A stretch of DNA of 15,922 nt from Fimbriimonadaceae bacterium (GTDB lineage: Bacteria > Armatimonadota > Fimbriimonadia > Fimbriimonadales > Fimbriimonadaceae). The stretch lies in contig JADLGZ010000126.1 in NCBI GenBank assembly GCA_020849075.1, positions 1 to 15,922 of the forward strand. Reading direction: 5' to 3'. Positions 5,448 through 14,114 of the stretch are shown here, one piece after another (positions within the stretch are counted from its first letter, which is position 1; every line of letters starts with the position of its first letter). The notes below the pieces were generated by a model. It was given only the letters and a program-made list of their open reading frames with translations. It did no database searches and was not told where the DNA came from. The position numbers and the translations under genes were made by a program.

Positions 5448-7576
5448 GCCTCCTTCTGCTCTCTGTTCTCGTTAATCTGCAGAGCGTTAGCCATGAGTTT
5501 CGATATGAGGCGGGCCAGGACTATAAGTCGGTCTCGGTCGCCGGTACGTTCAACAATTGGGATAGCGGCGCGAATCCGATGGTCGCTAAGGGCAGGGTTT
5601 GGACGGCGACCGTCAATCTGAAGCCTGGTGCTCATCAATACAAGTTTGTTTTAGATGGAGTGACCTGGGTTACTGACCCCAAGGGGCGTGACGTGGCAGA
5701 TGGTAATGGGCATACGAACTCTGCGCTAACGATTGTGCCGCCGGATTATCTGACGAACCCGGGCCGAGAAGGGGACAGCGTCATCACGGAGAGCGCGATT
5801 GAGTTCCGGCCGGAGGTGCCTTTCTTAAACTATGACCAGGGAAACTTGACCGTTCGGATGCGGACTCGGGCCCACGACATCATGCGGGTTGAGGTGCGGT
5901 CGGGGGGCAAGGATATTCTCATGTCGCGAAGTCCGCAGGACGAGTTGGTTGATATTTGGACGGCGCGTGTTCCTTGGGATCGCAGGAAGAGACTCAGCTT
6001 TTATTTCGCGTGTGTGGATGGTTCGGCGGTGCGATTGGTCGGGCCGCGGGGCATTACTTCTTATGACCGCTCGAATGTGTTTACTCTTGACCCCATGAGC
6101 TACAAGCCCTTTGAAGTGCCTAGTTGGGTGGAGAACTCTGTCTTTTACCAAATCTTTCCCGATCGGTTTGACAATGGGGATTCTGCCAATGACCCGAAAG
6201 TGAAGACTCCATGGACGGATGATCCGACTTACTTCAACCGGTACGGAGGTGATATCGCGGGGATTCGTCGGCGTGCGGATTACCTGAAGCGGCTGGGGGT
6301 GAACGCGATTTATATCAATCCGATCATGGCGGCAAACAGTAATCATCGCTATGACCCGGGAGACTTTTATAGGGTTGATCCGGAATTTGGCACCAATGAG
6401 GAGTTTGTTCAACTAACCAAGGGTTTGAGCAAGGAGGGGATCAAGGTGGTCCTTGATCAGATTTTTGATCACGTCGGCATTACTTTTCCGCCGTTCGTTG
6501 ATGTACTGAAGAATCAGCAGAAGAGTAAATACAAGGATTGGTTCTTCATCAAATCGTGGCCAGTCGAGGTGCGCCCCAACCCGCCCTATGTGGGTTGGTG
6601 GGGCACGGAGTACATGCCCAAGATCAACCTTGCCAACAAGGATGCTTATGACTATCTCATGAAGTCGGTGGACTATTGGATGAGCAAGGCTTCCTTGGCG
6701 GGCTGGCGGCTCGATGTGGCCAACGAGGCGCCGCAGTGGTTTTGGAAGGATTTTCGCAAGCGGGTAAAGGGTCACAATCCGAACGCTTGGATTGTCGGGG
6801 AAGTGTGGACCGACGCGGGTGAGTGGCTGAAGGGTGATCAGTGGGACGCGAGTATGAATTACCCGTTCCGGGACGTGTGCCTCGGGTTCTTTGCCAAGAA
6901 GCAGACTAAGCCCTCGGAGTTTGTGAATGGCTTGATGCGCGTTCACAACCTTTATGCGCCGCAGGTGAGTCGGAATCAGTTGAATTTGATTTCCAGCCAT
7001 GACGTCCCTCGGTTCTTGACGGAGGCAGGTGGTGACAAGCGACTTGCGGCGATGGCGGCGGTGACGCAATTCACCTGGCCCGGTGCTCCGAGCGTTTATT
7101 ACGGCGAAGAACTGGGTATGGAAGGCGGGGCGGACCCGATGAACCGGAAGGGCATGCGGTGGGACTTGGTCGGGCCGAAGAATAAGCTACTGGAACTCTA
7201 TACAAAGCTCGCCCACATTCGGTTAGGGGCGAAGGTCTTGGCCGCGGGCAACCCCATTATTTTCAATCAGGACGACACGAAGCAGGTCGCGGCCTATGGT
7301 CGCAAGTGGAATGCTGACTTCGCCGTCGTTGTATTCAATCGGTCGGACAAGCCGCAGAGGGCGGAGATTCAGTTACCGAACGATTGGAACAAGGAGATCG
7401 TGAATGCGCTTACTGGTGGGCGGGTGACCGTTCCTTCCAGTGGAAAGCTTTCGCTGGACCTCCCTCCAGTTTCGGCCTATATTGGGCTGAATGCAAGCAC
7501 TCATCATCTGAACCTGGTGTCTGCGGCGAACGCCGCGGCCCGGAAACAGGTCTCTATTAAGGAGCCATTGCCATGA
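5444..7576 (+). CDS. GH13 alpha-amylase family enzyme, neopullulanase/cyclomaltodextrinase type, probably exported
   Basis: The 710-residue enzyme should hydrolyse alpha-1,4 (and possibly alpha-1,6) glucan bonds in starch-derived oligosaccharides. Residues about 17-97 are a CBM48-like glycogen-binding module (VAGTFNNWD, HQYKFVLDG); about 115-215 resemble a CBM34-type N-domain; the GH13 barrel runs about 228-600; a beta C-domain follows. Catalytic residues are D424 (GWRLDVANE), E453 (IVGEVW) and D520 (SSHDVPR). MPKIN at 391-395 is the fifth-region signature of the neopullulanase group. Region I reads DQIFDH (338-343), with D in place of the usual N before H. The N-terminus MSLLLLSVLVNLQSVS is hydrophobic like a signal peptide but has no basic residue. 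The start at 5444 has a good GAGG six bases upstream and overlaps the lacI stop. The tail after about 690 is unassigned. Confidence 0.9.
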   Translation: MSLLLLSVLVNLQSVSHEFRYEAGQDYKSVSVAGTFNNWDSGANPMVAKGRVWTATVNLKPGAHQYKFVLDGVTWVTDPKGRDVADGNGHTNSALTIVPPDYLTNPGREGDSVITESAIEFRPEVPFLNYDQGNLTVRMRTRAHDIMRVEVRSGGKDILMSRSPQDELVDIWTARVPWDRRKRLSFYFACVDGSAVRLVGPRGITSYDRSNVFTLDPMSYKPFEVPSWVENSVFYQIFPDRFDNGDSANDPKVKTPWTDDPTYFNRYGGDIAGIRRRADYLKRLGVNAIYINPIMAANSNHRYDPGDFYRVDPEFGTNEEFVQLTKGLSKEGIKVVLDQIFDHVGITFPPFVDVLKNQQKSKYKDWFFIKSWPVEVRPNPPYVGWWGTEYMPKINLANKDAYDYLMKSVDYWMSKASLAGWRLDVANEAPQWFWKDFRKRVKGHNPNAWIVGEVWTDAGEWLKGDQWDASMNYPFRDVCLGFFAKKQTKPSEFVNGLMRVHNLYAPQVSRNQLNLISSHDVPRFLTEAGGDKRLAAMAAVTQFTWPGAPSVYYGEELGMEGGADPMNRKGMRWDLVGPKNKLLELYTKLAHIRLGAKVLAAGNPIIFNQDDTKQVAAYGRKWNADFAVVVFNRSDKPQRAEIQLPNDWNKEIVNALTGGRVTVPSSGKLSLDLPPVSAYIGLNASTHHLNLVSAANAAARKQVSIKEPLP

Positions 7577-8466
7577 AAACACCCCGAACCCGGATGGGCT
7601 TTACGCTCATCGAACTTCTCGTCGTTATCGCGATCATAGCCATCTTGGCGGCGATCCTCTTCCCGGTCTTTGCGCAGGCGCGAATGGCGGCCAAGAAGAC
7701 CGCGACAGTTGCGCAAATGAAGCAGCAGTCTCTTGCAGTAATAATGTATATGGATGACCAAGATGATATGGCCCCACCGCGATTCAGGTGGGACCTCGGA
7801 GCATCGAACGGGAATGTCATTTTCTCGTGGGAGCGTCTTGTCCAACCCTACGCCAAGAACTGGGACATTTTCATGAGTTCTGAAGATACGAAGCCGAAGT
7901 ATCCGACCCCCTTTGCTGGCCAATATCGCCGGTCTTTCGCTGCGGCGGGTAATGTTTTCATCCCCATCCATCGGACTGGTTTCACGCCTACTAAGACTAG
8001 TCGGACCTCCTCAAGCTTGCCACAACCGTCCGATACCGTAATGCTTGGAATGCGGCCAATGCTGCACCGCACCATCCCGAACTATTGGAACGCGGATTTG
8101 TGGGCCGCCGAAGCCTTCCTAGAGAACACGCGAAATGCTAATCTGCCCATCTCAGATCCACGCGCCCAATATGGTCAGATCATCAACCCCTATGCAATGG
8201 GCTCAGCTTGGGCGTTCATGGATGGACACGTAAAGGTCGTTAAAGCAAACGGCTTCTCTCAATCGGTTTCGGGTGGTGCTAACATAGCAAATCCGCACGG
8301 AACTTTATTCCCAGGTTATGAGCAGCGAGCGGGCGCTTGGGTCAATCGAAACGCTTTGGACCCCATGTGGGATAGAGGCGTCTCCTGCCTAGATGCAAAT
8401 GTCAACGCATCGCAAGACACCGTAAACACACCGTCCTGCGTCGTACCAGGTGAGCCACTCCCATGA
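7573..8466 (+). CDS. Type IV pilin-like protein (DUF1559-style, H-x9-DG-like motif)
   Basis: The 297-residue protein carries a class III prepilin leader: eight residues with basic charges, then G9-F10 cleavage site and E14 at mature position 5 (GFTLIELLVVIAIIAILAA), followed by a long hydrophobic helix. After processing by a prepilin peptidase it would be anchored in the membrane or assembled into a fibre. The large C-terminal globular part contains YAMGSAWAFMDGHVKVV (207-223), the position of the H-x9-DG motif of DUF1559 proteins, with Y207 where the histidine is expected. Two cysteines (272, 289) near the end could form a disulfide. Such proteins are abundant in Armatimonadota and Planctomycetota and few have known jobs. 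Its ATG overlaps the amylase stop and has AAGGAG eight bases upstream, so expression is tied to the amylase. A role in placing or contacting glucan at the cell surface is inference. Confidence 0.88.
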   Translation: MKTPRTRMGFTLIELLVVIAIIAILAAILFPVFAQARMAAKKTATVAQMKQQSLAVIMYMDDQDDMAPPRFRWDLGASNGNVIFSWERLVQPYAKNWDIFMSSEDTKPKYPTPFAGQYRRSFAAAGNVFIPIHRTGFTPTKTSRTSSSLPQPSDTVMLGMRPMLHRTIPNYWNADLWAAEAFLENTRNANLPISDPRAQYGQIINPYAMGSAWAFMDGHVKVVKANGFSQSVSGGANIANPHGTLFPGYEQRAGAWVNRNALDPMWDRGVSCLDANVNASQDTVNTPSCVVPGEPLP

Positions 8467-8702
8467 AACGAGAGCTAGGGAAGGGGGGCATGGTCTTTGC
8501 CGTGGTGATCGCGGTGGTCGCGATAGGCGCCGTTGCGTACTTCGGTTTCTTCAAGAGTGCTGGGTACTCGGCTGAAGAGCAAACGATGAATGATCGGATG
8601 GTCAGGGTGAGCGATGAGAGATTCAAGCAAGTCACCGAAGGCATGGATCAGCCGAATGGTCGGCAGCAATCTCCCCGCGATGGCCGTGGCGGAGGGCGGT
8701 AG
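8463..8702 (+). CDS. 79-residue membrane-anchored protein, last gene of the amylase operon
   Basis: The protein begins MKRELGKGGMVFAVVIAVVA; a single membrane helix spans about residues 9-30, and the remaining soluble part is charged, ending in an Arg/Gly-rich tail (RDGRGGGR). No family is recognised. Start ATG 8463 overlaps the pilin stop (ATGA), with GGTGAG-type sequence upstream as ribosome site, and the codon use matches its neighbours. Position directly after a pilin-like gene suggests an accessory or anchor for the pilin, but nothing in the sequence proves this. No hairpin terminator is visible after it. Confidence 0.7.
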   Translation: MKRELGKGGMVFAVVIAVVAIGAVAYFGFFKSAGYSAEEQTMNDRMVRVSDERFKQVTEGMDQPNGRQQSPRDGRGGGR

Positions 8703-8797
8703 TCAGGTCACGAACAAACTGCACGAACGAGTGTCTCCTCGCGGCTCTAACTCCGCTGCTGGGCTTCGGCAAATTGGAGTGGGTGTGACCATCATTA

Positions 8798-8812
8798 GAA
8801 GTTAACAACTTC
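8798..8812. promoter_or_regulatory. Inverted repeat GAAGTT-AAC-AACTTC upstream of the dockerin-type gene
   Basis: A perfect 6-bp inverted repeat with a three-base centre lies in the 160-base gap (8703-8862) between the amylase operon and the exported dockerin-type protein. It is followed by AT-rich sequence (ATAATCATTTATGG) that could contain a promoter. It may be an operator; as a terminator it is too short and lacks a T run. Nothing else is evident in this gap. Confidence 0.35.
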
Positions 8813-8862
8813 ATAATCATTTATGGTAACTAGGTAGCTAAGCATTTACGTATTACGGGCTA

Positions 8863-9366
8863 ATGAAGCTACCAGCCATCTGCATAACCTGCTTTTTGAC
8901 CTTAGTGGTCAACAACGTTGTTGCCCAAACTCCCCCATCTGATATGGTGCAGGGGGAAGTCAGGATCATTTCCCTTCAGCACTTGCAGCCGATTACTACT
9001 CCTGAGAGCATGCTCGTGACCCAAAGTATAAGCGGATTTTTTTTGGGTATGAGTTATGTTCTCAACCGGGGTCAGACACCGACGTATTACTTCCGGCGGT
9101 CCCCATGGTGTCAGATAGACTTCTGGATTTGCGATTTCGAAGTGGATGGCGATGACACCTACTTATTGTCGACGCAGTTCAATATCTGGAACCAACCGAC
9201 AGCCCGTGCTCGAATGAGGGCTGACATTGCCTTCCTGCCGGACACTGACTTCGCAGGAAATGGGCAAGACGGCTCTATTGGATTCGTTCGTGGAGCTTAT
9301 GGAGACATGAGTCTTACCCAGAATTTGGTTCCGGTCTTGCAAAACCACGATTGCGCCGGAACCTGA
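8863..9366 (+). CDS. N-terminal part of an exported dockerin-type protein (before the frameshift)
   Basis: These 167 codons start with a signal peptide (MKLPAICITCFLTLVVNNVVA, cleavage expected before QTPPSD), followed by a beta-rich extracellular region that I cannot assign to a family (for example YYFRRSPWCQIDFWICDFEVDG and the stretch up to VPVLQ). The frame ends at TGA 9364-9366 after the out-of-character residues NHDCAGT. The next frame is open from 9311 and continues the same kind of sequence, so this is one half of a split gene. The ATG at 8863 has no clear Shine-Dalgarno site; a TATTAC hexamer lies six bases before it. Confidence 0.7.
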   Translation: MKLPAICITCFLTLVVNNVVAQTPPSDMVQGEVRIISLQHLQPITTPESMLVTQSISGFFLGMSYVLNRGQTPTYYFRRSPWCQIDFWICDFEVDGDDTYLLSTQFNIWNQPTARARMRADIAFLPDTDFAGNGQDGSIGFVRGAYGDMSLTQNLVPVLQNHDCAGT

Positions 9367-9448
9367 TTCTCAGGGGTTTTTCAGCGTTCCTCTGTATCTC
9401 AATCAAAGAGTTCCCCTTACCGAAACAATCTACAACGGCGTATACAGG

Positions 9449-10036
9449 GTGTTGCTCCTCGTCCAGCCGCCAGCAGACTTCTCCATTGAAAGCCGCCTGG
9501 TACCGGACTACCAGGACGGTGGCGCAATAGCGGGTCCCGTGTCGCTCTTGGACGCGTCCTACAGTCTGTGGAAGGCAAACTTCGTGGGCCTCGATCGAAT
9601 CCCGGTACTTGGAGACATCCTTGAAGTTCTAATCGACAAAATTGCAGTGACTGGCTATAGTTCAGGTGGTGCGGCTGTTGCTTCCGCGAACATCACAACC
9701 GATGGCGCAAATGCCTATCTTCTGTCCAATTGGAACGAGAGCCCATCTTACTTAGTCCTTTCAGCCCGAGGCAGTACCAAACAGACTGTGAGCTTGCCTG
9801 CTGTAGAAATTGAGGTGACGGATATGTATTTGGGTGACATCGATGGCTCCAATGAAATAGACAGTGCGGACATAGACTGCATAGGCGAGGCTTTCGGAAG
9901 TACTGAAAGCGATCCAGAATGGTATGGTGAAGGTGCTTTCTTTGCATATTCAATTGCGGACCTAGATCGCAACGGGGAAGTTGACACGGCAGATGTTGAT
10001 GTTGCGCTAGGCAATTTTGGTGAAGTTGGAAGCTGA
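9449..10036 (+). CDS. C-terminal part of the split protein, with a dockerin-like pair of calcium loops
   Basis: The frame is open from 9311; GTG 9449 is only the first canonical start in it and is not expected to be used. The encoded part continues a beta-rich extracellular body and ends in a dockerin type I-like domain: two 12-residue loops, DIDGSNEIDSAD (residues 130-141) and DLDRNGEVDTAD (171-182), each with acidic or Asn/Ser ligands at positions 1, 3, 5, 9 and 12 as in EF-hand loops, each followed by a helix-like segment (CIGEAFGS, VALGNFGE). Such domains bind calcium and in cellulosomes dock to cohesins. In bacteria without cellulosomes they occur on many exported proteins and their partners are mostly unknown. 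No cohesin is visible in the window. Confidence 0.7.
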   Translation: MLLLVQPPADFSIESRLVPDYQDGGAIAGPVSLLDASYSLWKANFVGLDRIPVLGDILEVLIDKIAVTGYSSGGAAVASANITTDGANAYLLSNWNESPSYLVLSARGSTKQTVSLPAVEIEVTDMYLGDIDGSNEIDSADIDCIGEAFGSTESDPEWYGEGAFFAYSIADLDRNGEVDTADVDVALGNFGEVGS

Positions 10037-10121
10037 GCTTGGTAGACCAGAACTTTAGTCGAGTGAATGAGCCGCTGAGCCCAACTGGTCGCACCTCGCG
10101 ATGGTCGTATCGGGCAGTGGG

Positions 10122-10182
10122 TAGTTCGTAGAGCAGATAGCCGCGTGCATTCGCACGCGGCTATCCTTTGGCTTACGAACTA
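10122..10182. terminator. Nested two-arm hairpin between convergent genes
   Basis: The inner stem is 13 perfect base pairs (10136-10148 with 10153-10165) around an ATTC loop. Outside it, TAGTTCGTA (10122-10130) pairs perfectly with TACGAACTA (10174-10182). It lies between the stop of the dockerin-type gene (plus) and that of leuA (minus), so it can serve as a bidirectional terminator. The outer 9-bp arm is unusual for a simple terminator and might mark an intergenic repeat. The rest of 10037-10230 shows no gene. Confidence 0.7.
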
Positions 10183-10230
10183 TGGGCACTCGTCTGTTGC
10201 CTGCTCATTGGCTAGCAGCCATAGCCCCAA

Positions 10231-11376
<1,146 letters not shown>

Positions 11377-11384
11377 GGTGACTT

Positions 11385-11390
11385 ATTATA
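11385..11390 (-). promoter_or_regulatory. -10 box of leuA, probably giving a leaderless mRNA
   Basis: On the minus strand a perfect TATAAT is separated from the leuA ATG by only eight bases, so transcription would begin within about two bases of the start codon. A weak GCCACA -35 lies 17 bases further upstream (11408-11413). No Shine-Dalgarno sequence fits in this space. The remainder of the gap up to glgP (11527) shows no leader peptide or attenuator hairpin. Confidence 0.6.
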
Positions 11391-11526
11391 CGGGCTGGGT
11401 GGCCTGATGTGGCATTTATCCGCCTGTAACTGCGTGACACGCCCCCTTGCTCGCAGTGTCCCCAAGCTATGCCAAGCTGGGTCCCCAGCAAATCCGTACT
11501 GATCCTGCCAATAATAAGGGCATTCC

Positions 11527-14088
11527 ATGCGCCAGTTGAAGTATGCCCATTCTTTTGAAGTTGTCTCGAACCTCCCTGAGCACTTGAGGAGCCTGCAGAA
11601 GTTGGCGATGAATTATCGCTGGACCTGGGATTTGGGGGCGCAGTCGGTTTTTCGTGATGTGGATTCGGCGCTTTGGGATGAAGTTGAGCACAACCCATTG
11701 ATGCTACTGAGGCGATTGGGGCCGGAGCGGCAGCAGCGGTTGGCGTCGGACAAGCTCTTCTTGAGTAAGTTGCAGACGGCGGTGGATGATCTTGACCGCT
11801 ACATGGCGGCGCCTACTTGGTTTGACGGCGCTTACCCAGGGGAGCGCGAGCGCACGACGATTGCGTACTTTTGCGCGGAGTTTGGGCTGAACGAGTGCTT
11901 GCCCATTTACTCGGGCGGGTTGGGGCTTCTGGCGGGCGACCACTTGAAGGCAGCAAGTGATCTCGGATTGCCATTAGTTGGGGTTGGGCTTTTGTACTCG
12001 CGGGGATATTTCCGGCAAGCCTTGACCGAGGATGGGTGGCAAAAGGAGATTTATCCTGAGTATGACTTCTATCAGTATCCCTTGACCTTGGTCCGAGGGG
12101 CCGATGAGCAGCCGTTACAGGTTCTGGTTGAGTTTCCGGATCGGTCGGTGGCGGTTCAGATTTGGAAGGCCCAGGTCGGTCGGACCGAGTTGTATTTGCT
12201 GGACTCAAACATCTTGGCGAACTCGCCGGTGGACCAGGAGATTACAGACAACCTGTACGGTGGCGACGAGAACATGCGGATACGGCAAGAACTTATCTTG
12301 GGGGTCGGGGGGCTCAAGGCTCTGGCCGCGATGGGCATCAAGCCGAGTGTTTGCCATATGAACGAGGGGCATGCGGCGTTCCTCACCTTGGAGCGCTTAG
12401 GCACATTCATGCAGGAGAACAACGTAGACCTGAAGACGGCCCGTCAGGTTACGGTTGCAGGGAATGTGTTTACGACGCACACCCCGGTTCCAGCCGGGTT
12501 TGATGTCTTTCAGCCCGGGCTCTTGCAAAAGTACTTACTGAAGAAAACCCAGGAGATTGGGTTAGATTTTCAAGATTTTCTTGAGTATGGGCGGATGAAT
12601 CCGGAGGATGCGGCAGAGCCGTTTAACATGGCGATCTTGGCGATGACCGGCGCTAACCACGTTAATGGCGTGAGCAAGCTCCATGCGGAGGTGAGCCGGG
12701 CGATGTTTGCGAGTCGTTGGGATGACTATACGGTGAATGAGGTCCCGATTGATGCAATCACGAATGGTATTCACACGGCGACCTGGATGGGGGACCGGAT
12801 GGCGGCCCTGTTGGACAAGCACTTGGGCGAAGGCTGGCGTACTGACCCGAGTTCACCGGTTGTGTGGGAGGGGGTGGCCGCGATTCCGGACGATGAGCTT
12901 TGGGAACTCCGGGAAGATTCACGGGGTGACCTTGTTAGGTATGTCCGGCGTCGAACCCTGAAGACGCTGCAGAAGCGACGAGCGGGTCGGACGGAGCAGA
13001 GTGAGACGGGTTCATTGCTGGATCCTCGGGTGTTGACGATCGGCTTTGCTCGGAGGTTTGCGACCTACAAGCGGGCGACATTACTTTTCTCGGATCGCGA
13101 GCGCTTGAAGCGGATTTTGAATCATGGGGAGCGTCCGGTTCAGTTTATATTTGCCGGAAAGAGCCACCCGAAAGATGACGGCGGGAAGAAACTGATTCAG
13201 GAGATCGCGAACTTCATCCGCAACGAAGGAGGGGCATCGCGGATGGTGTTCTTGGAGGACTATGACATTGACGTAGCTCGGCACATGGTTCAGGGGGTTG
13301 ATGTTTGGCTGAATAATCCTCGTCGTCCCATGGAGGCGAGCGGGACCAGCGGCATGAAGGTGGTTCCTAACGGAGGTTTGAACTGCTCGATTTTGGATGG
13401 ATGGTGGGCCGAGGGTTATCAACCTGGTCTGGGCTGGGCGATTGGCGACGGAGGAGAGGATTCGGACAGCATGCGCCAAGATTGGGATGAGAGTCGCGAT
13501 CTTTACCAGTTGCTGGAGCAGGACCTCGCCCCTCTGTTCTACAGCCGTAACGAGAATGGGATTCCGGCGGGTTGGGTGCAGATGATGCGGCAGAGTATGC
13601 GTTCACTGGCGCCCCAGTTCAGTACGGCGCGGATGGTTCGGGAGTATACGGACCGGTTCTATATGCCGTCGAATCAGACATTTTATGCTTTGCAGGAGAA
13701 TGGCTGTGCGCGGGCCAAGGCAGCTTTGGAATGGCGCAAGCGGGTGCGGGAAGCGTGGCCTTCCGTGGCCATTCGATCGGTTCAAGACACGGTTCATGCC
13801 CAGCAGATTACGGGCGATGAGTTTTCGATCACGGCGAATGTGGAACTCGGGTCATTGTCATCGGGCGAAGTTCGAGTTCAGGCTATCACGGGCATGGTCG
13901 GGCCGAATCGAGAACTTTTGGATACCGAGGTTTTTGACATGACCGACAAGGGCAATGGGGTGTTTGAGGTGACGCTCCCATGCCGCCAGCCTGGGCACCA
14001 TGGCTATGTTTGCCGGGTCGTGCCGTTCCACGAAGATGTTCGCGTGGCAACGGAACTCCCGGTCGTTTGCTGGCAGAACGTGGGCTAG
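11527..14088 (+). CDS. glgP: Alpha-glucan phosphorylase with N-terminal DUF3417-type region (GT35)
   Basis: This 853-residue cytoplasmic enzyme releases glucose 1-phosphate from the non-reducing ends of glycogen or maltodextrin using phosphate and pyridoxal phosphate. The first 100 or so residues (NLPEHLRSLQKLAMNYRWTW) are the DUF3417-type N-terminus found in the long-branch bacterial and archaeal phosphorylases. The core follows: AYFCAEFGLNECLPIYSGGL, CHMNEGHAAF (276-285), TTHTPVPAGFD, RFATYKRATLL and EASGTSGMK (603-611), whose K611 should hold the PLP Schiff base, then NGGLNCSILDGWW. After about 740 comes a beta-rich C-terminal region. The start ATG is preceded by AAGGG at a good distance and by an AATAAT hexamer. 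It is divergent from leuA and tail-to-tail with the flotillin gene, 26 bases apart with no hairpin. It probably consumes the products of the amylase operon. Confidence 0.94.
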   Translation: MRQLKYAHSFEVVSNLPEHLRSLQKLAMNYRWTWDLGAQSVFRDVDSALWDEVEHNPLMLLRRLGPERQQRLASDKLFLSKLQTAVDDLDRYMAAPTWFDGAYPGERERTTIAYFCAEFGLNECLPIYSGGLGLLAGDHLKAASDLGLPLVGVGLLYSRGYFRQALTEDGWQKEIYPEYDFYQYPLTLVRGADEQPLQVLVEFPDRSVAVQIWKAQVGRTELYLLDSNILANSPVDQEITDNLYGGDENMRIRQELILGVGGLKALAAMGIKPSVCHMNEGHAAFLTLERLGTFMQENNVDLKTARQVTVAGNVFTTHTPVPAGFDVFQPGLLQKYLLKKTQEIGLDFQDFLEYGRMNPEDAAEPFNMAILAMTGANHVNGVSKLHAEVSRAMFASRWDDYTVNEVPIDAITNGIHTATWMGDRMAALLDKHLGEGWRTDPSSPVVWEGVAAIPDDELWELREDSRGDLVRYVRRRTLKTLQKRRAGRTEQSETGSLLDPRVLTIGFARRFATYKRATLLFSDRERLKRILNHGERPVQFIFAGKSHPKDDGGKKLIQEIANFIRNEGGASRMVFLEDYDIDVARHMVQGVDVWLNNPRRPMEASGTSGMKVVPNGGLNCSILDGWWAEGYQPGLGWAIGDGGEDSDSMRQDWDESRDLYQLLEQDLAPLFYSRNENGIPAGWVQMMRQSMRSLAPQFSTARMVREYTDRFYMPSNQTFYALQENGCARAKAALEWRKRVREAWPSVAIRSVQDTVHAQQITGDEFSITANVELGSLSSGEVRVQAITGMVGPNRELLDTEVFDMTDKGNGVFEVTLPCRQPGHHGYVCRVVPFHEDVRVATELPVVCWQNVG

Positions 14089-14114
14089 CCAGGTTTCACG
14101 GCTTCCATTGGGGG

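Larger units (their letters stand above)
8863..10036 (+). pseudogene. Exported dockerin-type protein split by one extra base
   Basis: The first reading frame runs from 8863 to 9366 and the second is open from 9311 to 10036, overlapping by 56 bases. Dropping one base within the AAAA run at 9341-9344 joins them: the protein then reads VPVLQTTIAPEPDSQGFFSV and continues into the dockerin-like end, giving one protein of about 390 residues with signal peptide, beta-rich body and C-terminal calcium-binding repeats. Whether the extra base is a true mutation or a homopolymer sequencing error cannot be told here; a programmed shift is less likely since no classical slippery site is present. Confidence 0.7.

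Noticed and set aside
5825..7069. Two long minus-strand frames opposite the amylase
   Set aside because: The GH13 catalytic motifs on the plus strand leave no doubt; the opposite frames look random and Arg/His/Pro-rich.
9335..9366. Programmed ribosomal frameshift in the dockerin-type gene
   Set aside because: The shift needed is +1, and there is no classical slippery heptamer, rare-codon pause or downstream structure; mutation or a homopolymer read error is simpler.
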